The notes beneath the pieces were generated by a model. It was not told the DNA's origin, made no database searches, and saw only the letters and a list, made by a program, of their open reading frames with translations. 64,000 nucleotides of DNA from Malus domestica. Taxonomy: Eukaryota; Streptophyta; Magnoliopsida; Rosales; Rosaceae. Both the position numbers and the translations under genes were made by a program. Positions 23,101 to 31,640 of the stretch are shown here, in pieces (position 1 is the first letter of the stretch; the number at the start of each line of letters is the position of its first letter). The DNA is taken from contig NC_091671.1 of assembly GCF_042453785.1 (NCBI RefSeq), positions 37,153,001 through 37,217,000 of the forward strand, in the 5' to 3' direction.

Positions 23101-26100
23101 ATAAAATAAAATCCCTAAGATGAAAAATATAAAACAATCAGAATCGCAACCCAGCGTTGGTGGTAAGGCGCTATAGCATTGATCCTCGTGATTTTGAGTT
23201 GGAAGGCTGGTAAGGAACAATCAGAATGCCTTGCCTCGTCTGCATGTCCTCACTCACAGCGGCGTCAATGCCGGCTCATCAGGGGTTGCCAACCGCTATG
23301 TCCGCGACGTCATGATTAGTTCGAGGCTTGCAATGGGTTGTCAATGACCATGTCCACGAACACGCCGATTGACCTATGCTTGTTTTCTTTATCTAGTGTC
23401 TGGGTTCTACTCTCGCTCTTTCGTGATGCTGTGCCATCTCGATTTGAGTTCTGCGACGAGAAAGTAGTGTCCATAGGAGGGTTAGAAGGGCGAAGGTGGG
23501 GCGGTTTTGGAGCGGTGGTGTTCCTGCAGCGGTTGGGATTCGAGTGGTGGCCTGGGTGGTGTTGAGGTTGTGCGGGTAGGTTTTTACCGTTTGGGGGGAT
23601 GTTGGTCTATCGGAGATTGTCAGCAATTGTTAGTGTTTAAGTGTTTTAGCTGAAATAAAGCAATGTCTTTTACTTGTTTTTTAATTAGAGCCATTGGATT
23701 ACATTCCAACAATGAATGCTCTAGATTGAATGACAGTTAGTAATATAGAGTGACAAATGTAGCTATCTCATAGGATAGATGAAATGAATGGCTGTGATGT
23801 ATTCTTTCTTGTGTGAGAGAGAGATAAAACAGTGCACTACATTTGTTGAAAATGGTTGGACACATTCTGATCAGATCTGAATGATGAAATGAAGTTGAAT
23901 CATCTTCTCTGTGAATTCTCTTTCTGAAAGTTACATTTCTTCTAAATCCTATAATAATCACTCTTCTCTGTAATCTAACATGGCCTCAGAGCCGGGTTGC
24001 ATCCTCTGCAACTGGGCGTGAATCTGTGAAGCTCACAGTGAAGAGCTCGAACTGACCGTTGAGTTCTCACTGAAGAAAACGCGGAGAAGAAAGTGTAGTG
24101 ATCTTAGATCTCGTCTCACATGGCTGGATCGAGTGGAGCTGATCTTCGTGCACCGGTTTTCAATGGTGAAAACTTTGATTTCTGGCAGATTCGGATGAAG
24201 ACAATATTCCGATCGCACGAGCTATGGGATATCGTCGAAAATGGTGTCGAAACTTCGACGAAGAAGGATGAAGAACTTACTGTAGCTGAAAGCAAGTTAT
24301 TGAAGGAGAATATAGTCAGAGATGCAAAGGCACTTGGAATCATTCAAGGCGCGGTTTCGGATCAGATCTTTCCGAGAATCGCAATCCAAGAGACTGCAAA
24401 TGTTGCTTGGAATGTGCTGAAACAAGAATTTGTGGGAGATAAACAGGTACGGGCTGTGAAACTCCAAGGCTTACGCCGGGATTTTGAATATACTAGAATG
24501 GGTGAAAATGAAGCTTTCTCTGCATATCTAGTTAGGTTATTTGATTTGATTAGTCAAATGAGAAGCTATGGTGAGGAGATAAGTAATCAGAGAATCGTTC
24601 AAAAGTTGCTAATAAGTTTACCTAGGTCCTATGATAGTATTGCTTCTGTGATTGAAAATACTAAGGATCTAGATATTGTTGATGTTCAAGATGTGGTAGC
24701 TATTCTCAAAGGTTATGAGCAAAGAATTGATCGGCATGATGAATCTCATACTGAGAAAGCATTTGTTAGTCTCAGTATTGCTCCAAAACAGAATAAGTAC
24801 AATGGGAATCAAGGGTTCAAACCACAGAAGAATTGGAAGTCTAAATGGAAGAAAGGAGAACATAGACCTGCAAATCAAACTGGAAAAGTTGCAGGTACTT
24901 CTGAAGGAGCTAAGAATCCCTGTATTCATTGTGATAAATTGCATTTTGGTGAATGTTGGTTCAAAGATAAACCAAGGTGTCATAGTTGTCATAAGTTGGG
25001 GCATATTGCAAGAGATTGCCGAGTCAAGAAGGAGAAGACTAATCAACATGTGAATTTTGTTAATCAAGTCAATGATACTCCTACCATGTTCTATGTCTGC
25101 AATAATGTTAATGTGAAGAAAAATGAAGATATATGGTATGTAGACAGTGGTTGTAGTAACCATATGACTGGAAGGGAGGAGTTACTGATTGACATTGATA
25201 GAAATATGACTGCTAAGGTAGAGATGGGTACAGGACAGCTCATCGAAGTCACAGGGAAAGGAAGTTTAGTAGTTGATACCAAAATGGGAAGGAGATATAT
25301 CAAAGAAGTGATGTTAATTCCAAGGTTAAAAGAAAATTTGCTCAGTGTAGGGCAAATGATGGAACACGGTTACTTTCTTGTGTTTGGAGGTACAACTGCA
25401 GAGATATATGATGATAGTTCAATGTCTAATCTGATAGCTAGAATACCAATGAAGGGAAATAGAAGTTTTCCTTTGAGACTTATACCTGAGATGCAGGTTG
25501 CTCTAAAGACTTGTGTGTTTCAGTCTTCTAAAATCTGGCATAGGAGGTTAGGACATTTGAATTTGAGCAGTTTGAAACAACTCAAAGAGCATGATATGGT
25601 GTTGGGTTTGCCGGATCTTGAAATGACAAATGAGATATGTGAAGGGTGTGCTCTTGGGAAGCATTGCAGAGATGCATTTCCAAAGGAAGCATCATGGAGG
25701 GCCACACAACCTCTTGAACTCATTCACTCTGACATTTGTGGACCCATGCAGATTTCTACAAAGGCTGGAAATAAGTATTTTCTCACCTTCATAGATGACT
25801 GCACTCGGATGTGTTGGGTTTACTTCTTAAGGAACAAGTCAGAGGTGTTTAGTGTATTCAAGAAATTCAAGCTCACAGTTGAATTGCAAAGTGGATATAA
25901 ATTGAAGAAGTTGAGAAGTGACAGAGGAGGAGAATATGTATCTGTTGAATTCAGGGAATTTTGTGAAGAAATGGGCATGGAAAGACAGTTTACAGTGGGA
26001 TACACACCTCAGCAGAATGGAGTAGCTGAGAGGAAGAATAGAACCATAGTTGAGATGTCAAAGTGTATGATGATTGAAAAGGGTGTCCCATTTGAATTCT

Positions 26101-29100
26101 GGGCAGAAGCTGTTAATACATCAGTGTATATTTTGAACAGATGTCCTACCAAGTCTCTTGATAAGAAGACTCCTTTCGAGGCATATAGTGGAAGAAAACC
26201 AGGGATCAAACACTTAAAGATTTTTGGTTCTGTGTGTTATGCATACATTCCAAGACAGGTTAGACAGAAATTGGATGAAACAAGTACTAAATGCATATTT
26301 TTGGGATATGGCACATGTGAGAAAGGGTATAGACTCTATGATCCTATCTCAAAGAAAATAATTGTGTCAAGAGATGTAATAGTCAATGAAAATGCTTGCT
26401 GGGATTGGGAGTCATAATCTGAGAAAATCATCAGTGTATCCATACCTGGAAAGAAATTGTGTGAACAAAATGTGGAAGAAAATTCAAGTGATAAGAGTGA
26501 TGAAAATGATGAATTCTTAGCATCTTCATCTGAAGCAAATGAGTCAATTGAAAATGATTCAAGACTGGTGCAAATGCAGAGTAACACAAGTCCTCAAGAC
26601 TATGATCACACACCTTTGAAGTTCAAGAGTTTGACAGAAGTGTATGCAAAATGCAATCTGTGCATAGTTGAGCCTGAGAACTTTGAGGAAGCATCACAAG
26701 ATGAGTCATGGCAGAAGGCCATGCAAGCAGAAATTGGCATGATAGAGAAAAATTGTACTTGGGAACTTGTTGATAGACCACTTGATAAACCAATTGTTGG
26801 TGTCAAATGGATCTACAAAACAAAATTGAACCTAGATGGATCTATACAGAAGAATAAGGCAAGGTTAGTGGCTAAGGGATACTCTCAAAAGCCTGGGGTC
26901 GATTTTAATGAGACATTTGCTCCTGTGGCAAGACTTGATACTATTAGGACTTTAATTGGACTTGCTGCACAGAAAGGATGGAAGCTGTTCCAACTTGATG
27001 TAAAGTCAGCATTTCTGAATGGAGTTCTAAATGAGGAAGTATATGTAGATCAACCACTTGGTTTTGTGATTGAAGGCAAGGAGAATAAAGTTTACAAGCT
27101 CAAGAAAGCCTTGTATGGATTGAAACAGGCACCACGGGCCTGGTACAAGGAAATTGACTCTCACTTCTGCAGTACTGGTTTTCATAGAAGTCCAAGTGAA
27201 GCAACTCTCTACATCAAAGTCACTGAGGCAGGAATTCTCATTGTTTCTTTATATGTTGATGATATTATATATACAGGGAGTTCCAGTGCATTAATGAATG
27301 AGTTTAAGGCAGAAATGATGGGAAAATATGAAATGTCTGATTTGGGACAATTACATCATTTTTTGGGACTTGGTGTTATACAAACAGAAGGTAGTATATT
27401 TCTGCATCAAAAGAAATATGCAAGAACCTTGCTGGAGAAATTTGGATTGAAGGAGTGCAAATCTGTTGCAACTCCACTTGCAACAAATGAAAGATTAATC
27501 AAAGAAGATGGAAGTGAATTGGCTGATGAAAGTCTCTATAGGCATATTGTAGGTAGTCTGTTATACTTAACAGCTACAAGACCTGATATCATGTTTGCTG
27601 CAAGTCTACTTGCTCGATTCATGCATAATCCAACCAGGAAACATATGGGAACTGCAAAGAGAGTGCTAAGGTATATCCAAGGTACATTGGACTATGGAAT
27701 TGCATATGAGAAGGGTAAAGATGCTGTGCTTATTGGATACTGTGATAGTGATTGGGCAGGAAGTGAAGATGACATGAAGAGCACCTCCGGATATGCTTTT
27801 AGTTTTGGTTCTGGAGCATTTTCTTGGGCCTCAATCAAACAAAGCAGTGTAGCATTGTCCACTGCAGAGGCAGAGTATGTTAGTGCTGCAGAAGCAACTG
27901 CTCAAGCCATCTGGTTAAGATTTGTCTTATCAGATTTTGGAGAGGAACAAGTGGAACCAACTCAGATTCTCTGTGATAACACTTCAGCCATTGCAATCTC
28001 TAAGAATCCCGTGGCACATCATAAAACAAGACACATAAACAGAAGGTTTCATTTCATCCGAGATGCTCTGCAAAATGGTGAAGTTGATCTGATTTACTGC
28101 AAAACTGAAGAACAAGTTGCTGATATCTTTACAAAAGCATTGGCAAGGGATAGATTTGAGTATTTGAGGAAGGCTTTGGGAGTGATTTCAGCTAAACACT
28201 TAGAAGGGAGTGTTAGTGTTTAAGTGTTTTAGTTGAAATAAAGCAATGTCTTTTACTTGTTTTTTAATTAGAGCCATTGGATTACATTCCAACAATGAAT
28301 GCTCTAGATTGAATGACAGTTAGTAATATAGAGTGACAAATGTAGCTATCTCATAGGATAGATGAAATGAATGGCTGTGATGTATTCTTTCTTGTGTGAG
28401 AGAGAGATAAAACAGTGCACTACATTTGTTGAAAATGGTTGGACACATTCTGATCAGATCTGAATGATGAAATGAAGTTGAATCATCTTCTCTGTGAATT
28501 CTCTTTCTGAAAGTTACATTTCTTCTAAATCCTATAATAATCACTCTTCTCTGTAATCTAACAGCAATAAGGTCAGTTTTCTATTTTTCTTTTTTTATCA
28601 AATAACATTACTCTTCGATATATTCGTGCATTCACATTCATAAGGCACAAAATCACAGATAAACACATATGTTTAAGATAACAAGAGTACCTGAAAGGAG
28701 AAGGGAGCTTTGGGAATAGGTGAGGCCTCCTCAATTGGACAGGAAGGGTGTTCAAGAAGAAAATGTCAGCCCAGTCGAGTTTTTGGTCTTCAGAAACTAC
28801 AAAGGCTTGTCCAAAACCTTCCACGTCTCCTGGCTGTTGCCAAAACTTTTTCTTCTCTTCCGTGGGTAGGTTGAAGAAGTCTTGAATTTCTGTCCTTATT
28901 TTCCCCACCAAGGAAGAGCTCACACCATGGTTTACCAACTGTAAAAACATATAGAGTGAATAATATGGCCAAAAACCTACGAATTAGCAAATTCTAAAAA
29001 TTCTGTATGCAGGCAAGGTGAAAAAGGTTGGGTTAGGACTAGAAAGTAGAGCCAAGTTCACCAAGAAAAGGAACAAAAAACTAAATATACTTTGATGGTG

Positions 29101-29773
29101 TGAGTCAATTTCAAAGATTATTTGTGATAAAACCCATAAATCTTGTAGGACATATATATGTGGCACATCAGTATACAACATGATTTTTGACATAATTGTG
29201 ACAAAGGACCACATTGATTTGCAACACCTATTTACAAAGACTACATTTATCGATTTTCAAGTTTAGTGATCATCTTGATGGTGGGGGTCAATTTCTTCGT
29301 AGACGACTTTTGATAAAAACCTTATATTTAATTACATGATTACATATATATGTACTAATCTTCACATCACCAACGAAGACTAGATGATATACTGGACTAA
29401 ATGATCATCGAGAAGTTCTCGTGGCCAAAAAACAATCAGAACAATCTGATGAAAGATGTAAGTGGAAAAAGCTAGGTAATCTAATTACCTGGAAGAAACC
29501 CCATTCTTTGCAAGCAAAATGGAGCCTGGCTAGTTCAGAATCAGAAATGGTTGATTCTTGGGAAAGCAATTTCTGCACGTCAATGGATGGTATTTGATGA
29601 GCATGATAATCAGAATTGATGGTCATCTCATGCTCTTGGTTACCATCTTGATGATGATGCTGTATGTATCTTGGTGGGATTGTGGTTACTGGCTTTTTTA
29701 CTAATTCTTGAACACTAGGCACAAGAAGAGAACTACCGTACATGCTCTTCCCGGCAGATGCCTTTTCTTCCAT
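20112..29773 (-). CDS. SRG1-like 2-oxoglutarate/Fe(II)-dependent dioxygenase, gene B (4 exons, 7.1-kb intron)
   Basis: Minus-strand coding exons are 29773..29489, 28938..28691, 21588..21264 and 20372..20112. Exon lengths and phases match gene A (exons 2 and 3 are 248 and 325 nt in both). The frame is open for 372 aa. The iron ligands correspond to H241, D243 and H298, and the 2-oxoglutarate motif RLS to R308/S310; NYYPPCP is present. Differences from gene A near the active site ([13 protein letters not shown] against [13 protein letters not shown]) hint at a different substrate range, which is inference. Intron 2 carries a TBL gene fragment and a complete Copia element on the opposite strand. 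Splice sites at both intron ends are intact, so a normal mRNA is possible if the long intron is removed. Confidence 0.87.
20553..20706. repeat. 77-bp tandem duplication in intron 3 of gene B
   Basis: Two adjacent copies of a 77-bp unit (TTTACATGTTAATAAATATG ... GTACAGGGTAATGT) sit at 20553..20629 and 20630..20706. A third partial copy (CCTCACCAGAGTGAATATTG) follows at about 20741. Confidence 0.9.
21720..22311 (+). pseudogene. TBL (trichome birefringence-like, DUF231/PC-esterase) C-terminal fragment
   Basis: Two exon-like pieces read in the TBL order. The first, about 21733..21811, gives KWVDSSI...TKVFFQGV and ends at a GT donor. The second, about 22022..22311, gives [10 protein letters not shown], then [19 protein letters not shown] and DCSHWCLPG, ending [12 protein letters not shown] and a TAG stop. 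DxxH (here D-C-S-H) is the family's C-terminal catalytic motif; TBL proteins O-acetylate cell-wall polysaccharides in the Golgi. The N-terminal GDS half is absent, so the copy cannot be functional. It lies antisense inside intron 2 of gene B, just past exon 3. Confidence 0.75.
22320..23622. other. Intron 2 filler: TACCCAT-rich repeat and unassigned sequence
   Basis: About 22608..22856 is A/T-rich and repeats the motif TGTACCCAT at irregular spacing. From about 23140 the base composition becomes more GC-rich (23180..23600), but I recognise no family there. The Copia element begins at 23628. Confidence 0.5.
23628..23980 (+). repeat. 5' LTR of the young Copia element
   Basis: 353 bp, TG...CA ends, near-identical to 28211..28563. 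It should contain the element's promoter. Confidence 0.95.
23981..23999 (+). promoter_or_regulatory. Primer-binding site of the young Copia element
   Basis: TGGCCTCAGAGCCGGGTTG starts at the base after the LTR and resembles the plant initiator tRNA-Met primer site (TGGTATCAGAGC) with two mismatches in the first twelve bases. Confidence 0.65.
24120..26417 (+). CDS. Copia Gag-protease-integrase reading frame (ends at an in-frame stop)
   Basis: This 765-codon frame starts at the first ATG after the leader. The Gag (UBN2-like) part begins near residue 10 ([11 protein letters not shown]) and carries a CCHC zinc knuckle near residues 287-300 ([14 protein letters not shown]). Protease follows with [13 protein letters not shown] near 340. 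The pre-integrase HRRLGHLN...CEGCALGKH lies near 474-515. The integrase catalytic Asp/Asp/Glu region spans [14 protein letters not shown] and NGVAERKNR (about 537-640). The frame stops at TAA 26415..26417. The next frame continues in the same phase, so the usual single polyprotein is interrupted by one nonsense codon. Confidence 0.92.
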   Translation: MAGSSGADLRAPVFNGENFDFWQIRMKTIFRSHELWDIVENGVETSTKKDEELTVAESKLLKENIVRDAKALGIIQGAVSDQIFPRIAIQETANVAWNVLKQEFVGDKQVRAVKLQGLRRDFEYTRMGENEAFSAYLVRLFDLISQMRSYGEEISNQRIVQKLLISLPRSYDSIASVIENTKDLDIVDVQDVVAILKGYEQRIDRHDESHTEKAFVSLSIAPKQNKYNGNQGFKPQKNWKSKWKKGEHRPANQTGKVAGTSEGAKNPCIHCDKLHFGECWFKDKPRCHSCHKLGHIARDCRVKKEKTNQHVNFVNQVNDTPTMFYVCNNVNVKKNEDIWYVDSGCSNHMTGREELLIDIDRNMTAKVEMGTGQLIEVTGKGSLVVDTKMGRRYIKEVMLIPRLKENLLSVGQMMEHGYFLVFGGTTAEIYDDSSMSNLIARIPMKGNRSFPLRLIPEMQVALKTCVFQSSKIWHRRLGHLNLSSLKQLKEHDMVLGLPDLEMTNEICEGCALGKHCRDAFPKEASWRATQPLELIHSDICGPMQISTKAGNKYFLTFIDDCTRMCWVYFLRNKSEVFSVFKKFKLTVELQSGYKLKKLRSDRGGEYVSVEFREFCEEMGMERQFTVGYTPQQNGVAERKNRTIVEMSKCMMIEKGVPFEFWAEAVNTSVYILNRCPTKSLDKKTPFEAYSGRKPGIKHLKIFGSVCYAYIPRQVRQKLDETSTKCIFLGYGTCEKGYRLYDPISKKIIVSRDVIVNENACWDWES
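26457..28223 (+). CDS. Copia reverse transcriptase-RNase H reading frame
   Basis: 588 codons in the same phase as the upstream frame, from the first ATG after the TAA. After an acidic linker the RVT_2 domain starts near KWIYKTKLN and includes [22 protein letters not shown] and the catalytic YVDDI near residue 266. RNase H follows with [16 protein letters not shown] and [13 protein letters not shown], then DIFTKAL. The stop lies 13 bases inside the 3' LTR, common in Copia. Without readthrough or splicing this part is separated from Gag and has no known start of its own, so expression is doubtful. Confidence 0.92.
   Translation: MCEQNVEENSSDKSDENDEFLASSSEANESIENDSRLVQMQSNTSPQDYDHTPLKFKSLTEVYAKCNLCIVEPENFEEASQDESWQKAMQAEIGMIEKNCTWELVDRPLDKPIVGVKWIYKTKLNLDGSIQKNKARLVAKGYSQKPGVDFNETFAPVARLDTIRTLIGLAAQKGWKLFQLDVKSAFLNGVLNEEVYVDQPLGFVIEGKENKVYKLKKALYGLKQAPRAWYKEIDSHFCSTGFHRSPSEATLYIKVTEAGILIVSLYVDDIIYTGSSSALMNEFKAEMMGKYEMSDLGQLHHFLGLGVIQTEGSIFLHQKKYARTLLEKFGLKECKSVATPLATNERLIKEDGSELADESLYRHIVGSLLYLTATRPDIMFAASLLARFMHNPTRKHMGTAKRVLRYIQGTLDYGIAYEKGKDAVLIGYCDSDWAGSEDDMKSTSGYAFSFGSGAFSWASIKQSSVALSTAEAEYVSAAEATAQAIWLRFVLSDFGEEQVEPTQILCDNTSAIAISKNPVAHHKTRHINRRFHFIRDALQNGEVDLIYCKTEEQVADIFTKALARDRFEYLRKALGVISAKHLEGSVSV
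28200..28210 (+). promoter_or_regulatory. Polypurine tract of the young Copia element
   Basis: AGAAGGGAG ends immediately before the 3' LTR, the expected place for the plus-strand DNA primer. Confidence 0.75.
28211..28563 (+). repeat. 3' LTR of the young Copia element
   Basis: 353 bp, followed directly by the target repeat GCAAT. Confidence 0.95.
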
Positions 29774-30007
29774 GGCTTTTCCGTAATGGGTGTTTTAGAC
29801 AGGCTCTGGTAATGGTATATATACTAATTGTGTAGAATATTTGTGTGTGTGTGTGTGTGTGTGTGTGGGTGTGTGTGTGTGTGTGTGTGTGTAATGTTCC
29901 TCTCTCTAGTTCTTGCCGACGATGCTACGACGGCTGATGATCAAAGTAAGCTTGGTTACGTATAGAGATTTTGTCCTTCGTGTCTCGACCTGGACCAGTC
30001 ACCAACC
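29774..30007 (-). promoter_or_regulatory. Proximal promoter of SRG1-like gene B
   Basis: On the minus strand the block GGTTGGTGACTGGTCCA (30007..29991) is followed by a (GT/AC)n microsatellite at 29841..29892, a TATA-like stretch at about 29814..29824, and GTCTAAAACACCC shortly before the ATG at 29773. The first and last of these are shared with gene A at similar distances from the start. Confidence 0.55.
29841..29892. repeat. (GT)n microsatellite in the gene B promoter
   Basis: About 50 bases of GT dinucleotide with one GGGT interruption. Confidence 0.95.
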
Positions 30008-30050
30008 CACGTTTATCTGATTAGAATTATCTCTTTTTTTCCAGAAAGAA

Positions 30051-30454
30051 TAATTAAAAAGGAATATGTCTATTTTTTCCCGTTTAATATTATTCTTAAT
30101 CAACAAGATATCAATTAGGATCGAATCACGTGAACAATAAATTACAATATCTCCAATAATAATGAATGTCTTTAATGAACTCTTAGCTAAATTTTAGAGA
30201 GCACTAGACCTTTAGTACCTGTGCATTGCCGCGGGAATATCAAGTGGTTTCGGCCCTTATAATTAAAAAGGAATATGTCTATTTTTTCCTGTTTAATATT
30301 ATTATTAATCAACAAGACATCAATTAGGATCGACTCACATGAACAATAAATTACAATATCTCCAATAATAATGAATGTCTTTAATGAACTCTTAGCTAAA
30401 TTTTAGAGAGCACTAGAGCTTTAGTACTTGCGCGTTGCCGCGGGAATATCAAAT
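30051..30454. repeat. 209-bp tandem duplication carrying Helitron-like 3' ends
   Basis: The unit starts TAATTAAAAAGGAATATGTC at 30051 and again at 30260, with about a dozen differences. Each copy ends, read on the minus strand, with CCGCGGCAA and a short tail finishing CTAG-T (near 30208 and 30414). This resembles the CCCGCGGCAACGCG...CTAGT terminus of plant Helitrons. The repeat is certain; the Helitron reading is tentative. Confidence 0.6.
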
Positions 30455-31640
30455 GAATTATAAGTTGTATAATAGTGTTAGAATAAGAGATTAAATGAGT
30501 TGTTAGCACAATCGTAGTTATGTAAAAAAAAAAACTATTTACATAAAATATGAAAAGTATTCACATAAAATATATATTAGTTGTTGACAACTCTATATAC
30601 ACCTATAGAGTTGTTCAAAATATAACAGCTTGTACAAGCATGAGTTTTTTAAATTTACCTGCTTTAGCTTGCAAAACGCCGATTTGGACTATTTCCATTT
30701 TGTTAGAAAGTTGCTCAACCAAAATCTAAATTTCATCAATTTATGAAAACATGAATATACAGATTAAATTGCATATAAAGAATGTACAAATAGTGTTCAC
30801 CCAAAAAGAGAATGTACAAATAGAAAAATATCAATTAGCAAAAGAAATCTTAACATAAATACAACAATAAGAAATCTCAGATAGAAAAAAATATATCTAC
30901 CAACTACCATACAAAAATATAATGTGTCATACAAAACTTAAAGCTTTTACTCGCATACTTTTCCTTATGAGCTGCAAAACTCATAATATCTTCCTGATGC
31001 AATCTTACTTAATCTCAAATTTGTTAATTACTTCAAAAAGATCTGTTTAATATCTAGTCCACAAAGTTATATGATTGACTTTAAATACATATCCGTTGTG
31101 TTTATTCAATCCCTTTTGATTTAAGGAAAACTAATAAAGAGCTTGAAAACTTTGAGTTTTAACGATAAGGACAAAATAAAGAGTAAAATAAATAGTATCA
31201 AGATTGATTTTTTAATATAAAAATGTGATTTTGAGATATCCATCGAAATGAATTCACACAAAATCAAACTCAACAAAAAACGAATTCCAATGATTCCAGC
31301 TCCTACCAAATTTCAGATTTTTCAACAGATGACGTCAAAGGCAGAATCCGCGTTTAGCTGGCAAAGCCTCGACAACACTACAACTCACTGTAAAACCAAA
31401 CCTGCCAAATTTCAGATTTTTCAACAGATGACGTCAAAGGCAGAATCCGCTTTTAGCCGGCAAAGCCAACAGAAAGGGTGATGATGATTGGATGAAAGAA
31501 GTATGAAAAACTAAAATACATACAAGTTTGAATTCTGAGTCCCAAATTGAAAACATAAAGGAGGAGTGTAAGGGTGGTTTACCCAGGTTGGGAGCAGTGA
31601 GTCTCGTAAGAGAAGTTGATGAACAGTGGCAGTAGCCACT
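30455..31640. other. A/T-rich intergenic stretch with a 99-bp-spaced repeat
   Basis: No coding sequence recognised. At 31306..31350 and 31405..31449 the same roughly 45-bp block occurs (CCAAATTTCAGATTTTTCAA followed by CAGATGACGTCAAAGG), containing TGACGTCA, a bZIP-type palindrome. Confidence 0.5.

Larger units (their letters stand above)
23628..28563 (+). mobile_element. Full-length young Copia LTR retrotransposon in intron 2 of gene B
   Basis: Two LTRs of 353 bp each (TGTTAGTG ... ATCTAACA) bound a 4.2-kb interior. The 5-bp TSD GCAAT is perfect (23623..23627 and 28564..28568). By eye the LTRs differ at a single base (C in the 5' copy at about 23650, T in the 3' copy). A tRNA-Met-like primer site follows the 5' LTR and AGAAGGGAG precedes the 3' LTR. 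Domain order Gag-protease-integrase-RT-RNase H places it in Copia. It lies opposite in strand to gene B. Lineage within Copia was not assigned. Confidence 0.95.

Noticed and set aside
24669..25163. 164-codon antisense frame in the Copia element
   Set aside because: It is a shadow of the Gag frame with no family resemblance.
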